In this document: positions 55,555-64,000 of the stretch, piece by piece | How positions within the stretch are numbered: the first letter of the stretch is position 1 | How the letters are laid out: each line of letters opens with the position of its first letter | Assembly (NCBI RefSeq): GCF_019429525.1 | Contig: NZ_JAHXZL010000002.1 | Location: 1-64,000 of the forward strand | DNA: 64,000 nucleotides | Reading direction: 5' to 3' | From: Sphingomonas folli | Lineage (GTDB): Bacteria; Pseudomonadota; Alphaproteobacteria; Sphingomonadales; Sphingomonadaceae | Translations under genes and position numbers: made by a program | The notes under the pieces: generated by a model | Databases searched by the model: none | Told to the model about the DNA's origin: nothing | What the model saw: the letters and a program-made list of their open reading frames with translations, nothing else

Positions 55555-58437
55555 TCAGCCGCGGGACAGCTCGGCGGGGGCGAGCAGCGCGGCGAGCCGC
55601 TCGATCAGCTGCGCGCGCGTGTACGGCTTGCGGATCACCTGCGGCGCGGGCACGCCGGCCAGCTCCTCGGCATCGGCATAGCCCGTCACGAACAGCACCG
55701 CCAGTCGCGGCCGGCGCTGGCGCGCGCGCCGCGCGAACTCCACCCCGGTCATCAGCGGCATCGCCACGTCCGCCACCACCGCCTCGATCGCGGGGTCGGC
55801 GTCGAGCGCCTCGAGCGCGGCGGCGCCGTCCGCCGCCTCGACCACGCGGCAGCCCGCGTCGCGCAGCGCGTCGGCGGTGATCTCGCGCACGCGGTCCTCG
55901 TCGTCGAGCACGAGCACGCGCCGCCCCGCGACCGAGCCGCCCCCGCCGCGCTCCTCGCCCTCCGCCGCCACGCTCGGCGCCGCCTCGGCGCGCGGGAGAT
56001 AGACCGAGACCCGCGTCCCCTCGTTGGGCGCGGTGTCGATCCGCACGCCGCCGCCCGACTGTTTGGCGAAGCCGAACACCTGCGCCAGCCCCAGCCCCGA
56101 GCCCTTGCCCACCTCCTTGGTGGTGAAGAAGGGTTCGAACGCGCGCGCCAGCACCTCGGCGGTCATCCCCGTGCCGGTGTCGCTCACCGCGACTCGGACA
56201 TAGTCGCCCGCGGACGGCTCCTCGGGCCGCACCGGCGCGCCGAGCGTGACGTTGGCGGTGCTCACCCGCAGCGTGCCGCCGCCGGGCATCGCGTCACGCG
56301 CGTTGATCGCCAGGTTGAGCAGGATGAGCTCGAGCTGGGTGGGATCGACCATCGCCGGCCAGGGCTGGTCGCACACCGCCGCCTCGATCGCGATCGAGCG
56401 CCCGAGCGTGCTCTCGAGCAGCGGGACCAGCCCGGTCACCGCGGCGTTGAGATCGACCACCTTGGCCTCGAGCCGCTGGCGGCGCGAGAAGGCCAGCAGC
56501 TGCGCGGTCAGCGTCGCGCCGCGCTCGGCCGCGGCGCGGACATGGTCGAGCTGCTCGAGCGCGCGCGGCGTCATCGCACCGCGCGCGGCGGCGCGCGACA
56601 CCATCTCGACGTTGCCGAGCACCACGGTGAGCAGGTTGTTGAAGTCGTGCGCCACGCCCGAGGTGAGCTGGCCGATCGCCTCGAGCCGCTGGAGCTGGTG
56701 GAGCGTCTGCTCCACCTTCTCGCGCTCGGCGATCTGGCGGGTGAGCTCGGCGGTGCGCTCCTCCACCCGCGCCTCCAGCCGCTCGCCGGCGAGATGCGCC
56801 TCGGTGACGTCGATCGCGCAGCCGACATAGCCGAGGAACGTCTCGCCGAGGAAGCGCGGGCGCGCCTCGGCATGGACCCAGCGCTCGCCGCCCGCGCGCG
56901 TCAGCAGGCGATAGTCGCCGCTGAGCGGGTCGCGCGCGCGCTGCCGCTCGACCAGCCGCCGCGCGGCCGCCGCGCGCAGCTCGCTCGGCAGCAGCGAGAG
57001 CCAGCCCCCCGCCACCACGTCCTCGGGCGCGACGCCGAGGATCGCGCGGAAGCCCTCGCTGGCGAACGTCAGGTTCAGCTCCCCGTCGGTCAGCCACACC
57101 AGGGCGGGCAGGCTATCGGCGAGCATGCGGAAGCGCGCCTCGCTCTCGCGCAGCGCGTCGGCCTCGCGCTTCCTCGCGGTGACGTCGATCACCGTGCCGA
57201 TCGCGCGGACGCAGCGCTCGCCCTCGAACAGTCCGCGCCCGCGCACCGCGAGCCAGCGCACCGAGCCGTCCGACGCGGGACAGGTGCGATACTCGATGTC
57301 GTAGCGCGCGCGCCGCGCCGGATCGATCGTCGCGAGGAAGGCCTGGCGCACCCGCGGCCGGTCTTCCGGGTGGAGCAGCGCGGCGAACTCGTTGAGCGAC
57401 TGCGCCGGGCCGGGCGCGATCCCGTACATGCCCCAGGTCCGCGGCGAGCACGAGAAGCGGTCGGCGGCCAGGTCATAGTCCCAGGTGCCGATCTCGCCCG
57501 CCTCGGTGGCCAGCTCGAGCGAGTCGCGGCTCAGCGCCAGCGCGCTCTCGGCGCGGTGGCGCTCGGTGACGTCGGTGCCCTCGACGAACACCGCGGTGAC
57601 CAGGCCGGCGGCGTCGGTGACCGGCTGGAGGATGAAGTCGAGGCGACGTTCCTCCATCATGCCGTCGTCGCGCGGCAGCAGCAGCGGCACCTCGGTGCCG
57701 CGATAGGGCCGGCCGGTCGCGACCACGCCGTCGAGCTTGTCGATCAGCCCGCGCTGCGCCACCTCGGGCACCGCCTCGGCGAGCGCGTGGCCGACCACGT
57801 CGCGCCCGCCGACCAGCCGGTGATACGAGGCGTTGGCGAGCTCGACGACATGGCCGGGCTGGCGCAGCACCGCGATGAAGCCGGGTGCCTGGTCGAACAT
57901 CTCGCGCAGCCGCTCGCGGTCCTCCGCCATGGCGCGCGCGGCGCGAACCCGCGCGGTGGTGTCGGAGACGATGCACAGCACCCCGCCGACGCTGCCGTCG
58001 GCCAGCGGCACCGGCGAGTAGCTGACGTCGAAATAGACCGTCTCGCCCTGCCCGCCGCGCTCGATGTAGAAAGGACGGTCCTTCGCGGCGAAGGTCTCGC
58101 CGGTGGTGCGCACATGCGCCAGCAGCGGCTCGAGATCGTCCCACATCTCGCTCCACGCCACGCGACCGGGCTGGCCGAGCGCGCGCGGATGCTTGATGCC
58201 GATCGTCGGCGCATAAGCGTCGTTGTAGAGCGCGACATAGTCGGGCCCCCAGAACAGCACGATCTCGACCCGCGCGGGCAGCGCCAGCGCGAGCGCGTTG
58301 CGCAGCTCGGCGGGCCAGCCCGCGATCGCGCCGAGCGGCGAGGCCGACCAGTCGTGCGCCAGGATCCGCTGCCCCATCTCGCCGCCGTGGGCGAACAATA
58401 GCGTCGGGTCGCTCGCCGAGGTTAGCGGTGGGTTCAT
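55555..58437 (-). CDS. Hybrid sensor histidine kinase with several PAS domains and a receiver
   Basis: The 960-residue product has a GAF/PAS-like N-terminal sensor (residues 1-170). Three PAS/PAC modules follow (about 180-300, 300-430, 430-570). A coiled coil leads to the kinase (LTSGVAHDFNNLLTVVLGNV, H-box His; INARDAMPGGG, N-box; VSDTGTGM and GSGLGLAQVFGFAKQSGG, G-boxes). The receiver at the C-terminus has DDEDRVREI, ADVAMPLMTGVEF (phospho-Asp) and VIRKPYT. Soluble, no TM helices. Partner and signal unknown. Confidence 0.93.
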   Translation of the reverse strand: MNPPLTSASDPTLLFAHGGEMGQRILAHDWSASPLGAIAGWPAELRNALALALPARVEIVLFWGPDYVALYNDAYAPTIGIKHPRALGQPGRVAWSEMWDDLEPLLAHVRTTGETFAAKDRPFYIERGGQGETVYFDVSYSPVPLADGSVGGVLCIVSDTTARVRAARAMAEDRERLREMFDQAPGFIAVLRQPGHVVELANASYHRLVGGRDVVGHALAEAVPEVAQRGLIDKLDGVVATGRPYRGTEVPLLLPRDDGMMEERRLDFILQPVTDAAGLVTAVFVEGTDVTERHRAESALALSRDSLELATEAGEIGTWDYDLAADRFSCSPRTWGMYGIAPGPAQSLNEFAALLHPEDRPRVRQAFLATIDPARRARYDIEYRTCPASDGSVRWLAVRGRGLFEGERCVRAIGTVIDVTARKREADALRESEARFRMLADSLPALVWLTDGELNLTFASEGFRAILGVAPEDVVAGGWLSLLPSELRAAAARRLVERQRARDPLSGDYRLLTRAGGERWVHAEARPRFLGETFLGYVGCAIDVTEAHLAGERLEARVEERTAELTRQIAEREKVEQTLHQLQRLEAIGQLTSGVAHDFNNLLTVVLGNVEMVSRAAARGAMTPRALEQLDHVRAAAERGATLTAQLLAFSRRQRLEAKVVDLNAAVTGLVPLLESTLGRSIAIEAAVCDQPWPAMVDPTQLELILLNLAINARDAMPGGGTLRVSTANVTLGAPVRPEEPSAGDYVRVAVSDTGTGMTAEVLARAFEPFFTTKEVGKGSGLGLAQVFGFAKQSGGGVRIDTAPNEGTRVSVYLPRAEAAPSVAAEGEERGGGGSVAGRRVLVLDDEDRVREITADALRDAGCRVVEAADGAAALEALDADPAIEAVVADVAMPLMTGVEFARRARQRRPRLAVLFVTGYADAEELAGVPAPQVIRKPYTRAQLIERLAALLAPAELSRG

Positions 58438-58527
58438 CGCGAGCGCCAGCCTAGCGCGCCGCGGCGACGGAGAGAAGTTACGATACGCCGGGTGGTGGCG
58501 CGGCGCGCGGGCGGCTAGTCCTGGGGC

Positions 58528-60564
<2,037 letters not shown>

Positions 60565-60594
60565 GGGGTGAAAGCTAGGCCGGGCCGCCCCCGA

Positions 60595-60735
60595 GATCCT
60601 CCCCGCGGGCGGGGAGAGGGACCGCGTCGCGTAGCGGCGTGGTGGAGGGGGCTCTCCACGCAGCGCAGCGTCCGCCGAAGCCCCCCTCCACCACCGGCTT
60701 CGCCGGCGGTCCCCTCCCCGCCCGCGGGGAGGATC
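60595..60735. repeat. Palindromic intergenic repeat, family 1 copy d
   Basis: The ends GATCCTCCCCGC and GCGGGGAGGATC are perfect inverted repeats. The inner dyad is GGTGGAGGGGGC / GCCCCCCTCCACC. Closest match to the copy at 39653-39791. Confidence 0.75.
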
Positions 60736-61041
60736 CGAGTCTGTCCTACACCGCGGTCGTCGCTCTATGCCGGCACGCTCTTTGACATGGTCGACCTCTC
60801 ACCCATGCGGTCGCCCCCAGCTTCCTCAACGTTCGCGCCAGCGACTCAACATTCGCAACATTCGCGCCCGTCGTTCCCGCCAACCCATTGATCGCCCGTC
60901 ACCAGCGCCTCACGCCCGGCCAGGCCGAGCCCGCGACCGACTCAACATTCGCGGGGTCCCGCCGCGCTCCCGCGCACGCAGCTCACTGAACCTCCGCCCA
61001 TCTCACCCGTTCGGCGCGAATACCCTACGGAGATCAGCGAC
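60736..61041. other. Intergenic region with short AACATTCGC repeats
   Basis: About 300 bases without a convincing gene. TCAACATTCGC or close variants occur near 60827, 60846, 60857 (AACATTCGC only) and 60942, all in the same orientation. No promoter is clearly seen. Confidence 0.4.
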
Positions 61042-62037
61042 ATGGACGATCAGGGCACGACGCGCCGCACCATCCTGGGCGGCGCCGCCGCCGGCCTCGC
61101 CTTCACCGCCACCGGCGCGGCGGCACAGGGCGCCGCCGGCGCGCCCGCCGGCCCGGTCAAGCTGAGCGACCCGCGTAGCAAATATACCAGCCAGCCTTTC
61201 CCCGAGCAGCGCCAGCCCTGGCCGGCGCTCCAGTCCAAGATGAACCCGCGCCCCGACAGCGGCGAGACCAGCTACCGCGGCTCGGGCCGGCTCACCGGGC
61301 GCAAGGCGCTGCTCACCGGCGCGGACAGCGGGATCGGGCGCGCCGCCGCGATCGCCTTCGCGCGCGAGGGCGCCGACGTCGCGATCAACTATCATCCGAG
61401 CGAGGAGCCCGACGCGCAGGAGGTCAAGGCGCTGATCGAGCAGGCCGGGCGCAGGGCGGTGCTGCTCCCCGCCGACATCCGCACCGAGCGCGCCTGCACC
61501 AAGCTGGTCGCCGACGCGGTGCGCGGGCTCGGCGGCCTTGACCTGCTCGTCAACAACGCCGCCTATCAGCAGAGCAAGGCGGACATCTCCGAGATCAGCG
61601 ACGAGCAGATGGTGCGCACCTTCGAGACCAACATCTTCGCGATGTTCCGGATCGCCAGGGCCGCGATCCCGTCGATGCCGCCGGGCTCGGTGATCATCAA
61701 CACCGGCTCGGTCAACAGCTACGACCCCGGCGAGGAGCTGCTCGACTATGCCTCCACCAAGGGCGCGATCCTCATCTTCACCAAGGGGCTAGCCAAGCAG
61801 CTCGCCAAGAAGGGCATCCGCGTCAACATGGTGGCGCCGGGGCCGATCTGGACCCCGCTCCAGGTCGCCGGCGGGCAGCTGCCCGGCAAGATGGGCGAGT
61901 TCGGCCAGGACACGCCGATGGGCCGCGCCGGCCAGCCGGCCGAGCTGGCGCCGCTCTACGTCGCGCTGGCGGAGGACGGGACCAGCTTCTCCACGGGCAC
62001 CGCGGTGGGCGCGCACGGCGGCAAGGGGAGCCCGTGA
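61042..62037 (+). CDS. SDR-family oxidoreductase with twin-arginine signal
   Basis: The 331-residue product begins with TTRRTILGGAAAGLAFTATG (Tat signal). The SDR fold follows: ALLTGADSGIGRAAAIAFAR (NAD(P) loop), LDLLVNNAAYQQ, IINTGSVNSYDPGEELLDYA, and STKGAILIFTKG (catalytic Ser, Tyr, Lys). The C-terminus SFSTGTAVGAHGGKGSP departs slightly from the usual end. Resembles stress-induced YghA-like dehydrogenases; exported location inferred from the signal. Confidence 0.9.
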   Translation: MDDQGTTRRTILGGAAAGLAFTATGAAAQGAAGAPAGPVKLSDPRSKYTSQPFPEQRQPWPALQSKMNPRPDSGETSYRGSGRLTGRKALLTGADSGIGRAAAIAFAREGADVAINYHPSEEPDAQEVKALIEQAGRRAVLLPADIRTERACTKLVADAVRGLGGLDLLVNNAAYQQSKADISEISDEQMVRTFETNIFAMFRIARAAIPSMPPGSVIINTGSVNSYDPGEELLDYASTKGAILIFTKGLAKQLAKKGIRVNMVAPGPIWTPLQVAGGQLPGKMGEFGQDTPMGRAGQPAELAPLYVALAEDGTSFSTGTAVGAHGGKGSP

Positions 62038-62134
62038 CAGAAGCCCATTGAGCCAGATTAAGCCGTTGATTTTGGCGAGGAACGGAAAGCGGTAGCGCGC
62101 GCTTGGTGGGGCAGTAGACAAGAAGGAGCCCGTG

Positions 62135-62725
62135 ATGGCCGACCAGCCGCTCCACCAGCAGCACGACGACGCCCCTCTCGCCGCCTCCAAGCGGCGCGAC
62201 TCGGTCCAGCGCGCCAAGGCCTCGATCCCCGAGGCGAGCGGCACGCAGATCACCGCGCGCGCGGTGACGATCAACCGGCCGGTCGCGGAGGTCTATGCCT
62301 ACTTCCGCGACTTCGCCAACTTCCCCAGCTTCATGGAGAATGTCGAGCGGATCGAGGTGCTCGACCGGCAGCGCTCGCACTGGGTGGTGAAGGCGCCGGC
62401 GGGGGGCACGGTCGAGTGGGACGCGCGGCTCACCGCGGAAGAGGAGAACCGCCTCCTCGCCTGGACCAGCGAGGACGGCACCGAGGTGCCCAACTCGGGC
62501 CGGGTCGAGTTCCACGACGGCGGAGCGCGCGGCACCGTGCTGATCGCGACGATCCTCTACGACCCGCCCGGCGGGGTAGTCGGCAAGCTGATCGCCAAGA
62601 TGTTCCAGCGTGAGCCCGCGATCCAGGCGCGCCGCGACCTGCGCCGGCTCAAGCAGCTGCTCGAGACCGGCGAGATCGCCACCCCCGCGATGAACCGCCA
62701 GCAATATGAGGAGATGGGGCTGTGA
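62135..62725 (+). CDS. SRPBCC-family protein (cyclase/dehydrase-like)
   Basis: The 196-residue product has a START/SRPBCC domain from about residue 40: [56 protein letters not shown] and [20 protein letters not shown], with a helical C-terminus. It is associated in other genomes with stress-protein operons. AAGGAG precedes ATG. Its stop overlaps the alcohol dehydrogenase GTG. Confidence 0.88.
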   Translation: MADQPLHQQHDDAPLAASKRRDSVQRAKASIPEASGTQITARAVTINRPVAEVYAYFRDFANFPSFMENVERIEVLDRQRSHWVVKAPAGGTVEWDARLTAEEENRLLAWTSEDGTEVPNSGRVEFHDGGARGTVLIATILYDPPGGVVGKLIAKMFQREPAIQARRDLRRLKQLLETGEIATPAMNRQQYEEMGL

Positions 62726-63900
62726 AGGCGATCGCCTGGCATGGCAAGCACGACGTCCGCGTCGACACGGTCGACGATCCTGGCATCGTCAACCCGCGCG
62801 ACTGCGTGATCAAGGTGACCTCCACCGCGATCTGCGGCTCGGACCTCCACCTCTATGACGGCTATATCCCGACGATGCAGTCGGGCGATATCCTCGGTCA
62901 TGAGTTCATGGGCGAGGTGGTCGAGGTCGGTCCCAAGTCGACGCTCGAGAAGGGGCAGCGCGTGGTGGTCCCCTTCACCATCTCGTGCGGCAGCTGCTAT
63001 CACTGCTCGAAGCACCAATATTCCGCCTGCGACAACGGGCTGCCCGCCGACAACCAGGACATCGCGCAGGAGCTGTACGGCCAGCCGATGGCGGGGCTGT
63101 TCGGCTACAGCCACATGACCGGTGGTTATGCCGGCGGACAGGCGGAATATGTCCGCGTGCCGTTCAGCGACGTCGGCCCGATCGTCATCCCCGACGGCAT
63201 CGAGGACGACAAGGTGCTGTTCCTCTCGGACATCCTCCCCACCGGCTGGATGGCCGCCGAGAACGCCGACATCGAGCCGGGCGACACGGTGGCGGTCTGG
63301 GGCTGCGGCCCGGTCGGGCTGTTCGCGGTGCAGTCGGCTTTCCTGATGGGGGCCGAGCGCGTGATCGCGATCGACCATTTCCCCAACCGCCTCGCGCTCG
63401 CCAAGCGCTTCGGCGCGGAGACGATCAACTTCGAGGAGACCGCGGTCTACGAGGCGCTGATGGTGATGACCGGCGGGATCGGCCCCGACGCGGTGATCGA
63501 CTCCGTCGGGCTGGAGGCGCACGGTTTCTTCGTCGACAACGTGCTCGACCAGATCAAGGCCTCGACCTTCCTCGGCACCGACCGCGCCCACGCCAACCGC
63601 CAGGCGATCATCGCCTGCCGCAAGGGCGGTCGCGTGTCGATGCCGGCGGTCTACGGCGGGTTCGTCGACAAATGGCCGCTCGGCGCCTTCATGGAGAAGG
63701 GTCTGACGCTCAAGACCGGGCAGACCCATGTCCAGCATTACATGCCCGCGCTGCTCCAGGCGATCCTCGAGGACAAGATCGACACCGAGTTCCTCATCTC
63801 GCACCGCCTGCCGCTGAGCGAGGGGCCGAAGGGCTACAAGATGTTCCACGACCAGCAGAACGAGGTCACCAAGATCGTGCTCAAGCCCGGTCTGGACTGA
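62722..63900 (+). CDS. Zinc-dependent alcohol dehydrogenase (glutathione-independent formaldehyde dehydrogenase-like)
   Basis: GTG start; 392 residues. [19 protein letters not shown] (catalytic zinc Cys), [13 protein letters not shown] (His-Glu), the structural-zinc loop [19 protein letters not shown] (four Cys), [20 protein letters not shown] (NAD loop), and [20 protein letters not shown]. Length and motifs match the group common in stress operons. Coupled to the SRPBCC gene. Confidence 0.93.
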   Translation: MKAIAWHGKHDVRVDTVDDPGIVNPRDCVIKVTSTAICGSDLHLYDGYIPTMQSGDILGHEFMGEVVEVGPKSTLEKGQRVVVPFTISCGSCYHCSKHQYSACDNGLPADNQDIAQELYGQPMAGLFGYSHMTGGYAGGQAEYVRVPFSDVGPIVIPDGIEDDKVLFLSDILPTGWMAAENADIEPGDTVAVWGCGPVGLFAVQSAFLMGAERVIAIDHFPNRLALAKRFGAETINFEETAVYEALMVMTGGIGPDAVIDSVGLEAHGFFVDNVLDQIKASTFLGTDRAHANRQAIIACRKGGRVSMPAVYGGFVDKWPLGAFMEKGLTLKTGQTHVQHYMPALLQAILEDKIDTEFLISHRLPLSEGPKGYKMFHDQQNEVTKIVLKPGLD

Positions 63901-63913
63901 GGAGAGAACGGAC

Positions 63914-64000
63914 ATGGCAGAGAAATTCGCGATCATCACCGGTGCCTCGACCGGGATCGGCTTCGAGCTGGCGACGCTCGCCGCGCGGAACGGCTATGAC
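63914..64000 (+). CDS. Start of an SDR-family oxidoreductase (truncated by window end)
   Basis: Twenty-nine codons are visible from ATG 63914 with GGAGAG upstream: KFAIITGASTGIGFELATLA is the TGxxxGIG cofactor loop at the N-terminus. It lies 13 bases after the alcohol dehydrogenase, so it belongs to the same operon. Confidence 0.85.
   Translation, partial: MAEKFAIITGASTGIGFELATLAARNGYD

Overview
The window is high-GC DNA from an alphaproteobacterium, most likely Sphingomonas or a close relative. The evidence is the alphaproteobacterial gene content (PmtA-type phosphatidylethanolamine methyltransferase, CtaA, the metG-holB-tmk block, many ATGA/GTGA gene overlaps) and Sphingomonas-like hairpin repeats between genes. 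It falls into two parts: an accessory metal-resistance block (1 to about 24467) and a chromosomal-looking housekeeping block (about 24470 to 64000).

Accessory part. Two related but non-identical DDE transposase genes of the ISNCY/IS1202 type (254-1684 and 22936-24354, both on the minus strand) bracket about 21 kb of cargo. The IS ends can be read directly. Each carries two 19-bp iterons (CGC-AGATA-AAA-GRCAC type) and begins TGT. One right end is at 1796, an inverted (left) end is at 1802, and a second right end is at 24467. The simplest reading is a single transporter-IS-like element, 1802-24467, whose cargo lies between its left end and its transposase. A 28-bp sequence built like a XerC/XerD dif site (24474-24501) lies 6 bp beyond its right end. 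A second, similarly built element seems to run off the left edge of the window.

The cargo, left to right, is: a MerR-type regulator with a mer-like operator and a glutaredoxin-MauE membrane fusion; two small cysteine-containing secreted proteins; a copper module (DUF411/CopG, a DUF305 pseudogene, DUF305 membrane protein, PepSY protein, CopB, CopA, a CnrYXH-like sigma/sensor/anti-sigma set, CopC, CopD); an arsenic operon (arsR, arsC, arsB, arsN2, arsH); and a divalent-metal module (MerR/ZntR-like regulator, CDF exporter, CzcI-like protein, CzcCBA). Five copies of one promoter-like motif, KGAGGGRT-type, 13 bases, GCGTA, precede the copper transcription units. They probably define the regulon of the element's own ECF sigma factor.

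Housekeeping part. From 24491 to 31659 lies a minus-strand run: small membrane protein, PhnP-like hydrolase, TatD, MetG, HolB, Tmk, D,D-carboxypeptidase and lytic transglycosylase. Next come tRNA-Ser(TGA), a DUF4253 pair and two identical tRNA-Arg(ACG) genes. After these are a lipoprotein, a VOC protein, a spermidine-synthase-like membrane protein, two GNATs overlapping hemB, a lipid kinase, mtaB, ftsY, yciB/ispZ-like and acs. The block 47152-51107 looks devoted to phospholipids (Psd, a membrane-anchored class III aminotransferase, an Mpo1-like protein, PmtA). It is followed by rplM-rpsI, ctaA, a 2OG-Fe(II) oxygenase, an RcnB-like protein, a multi-PAS hybrid histidine kinase, nadE, and a stress-type set (Tat-exported SDR, SRPBCC protein, zinc alcohol dehydrogenase, start of another SDR).

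All family names come from motifs, length and context read by eye; no database search was run.
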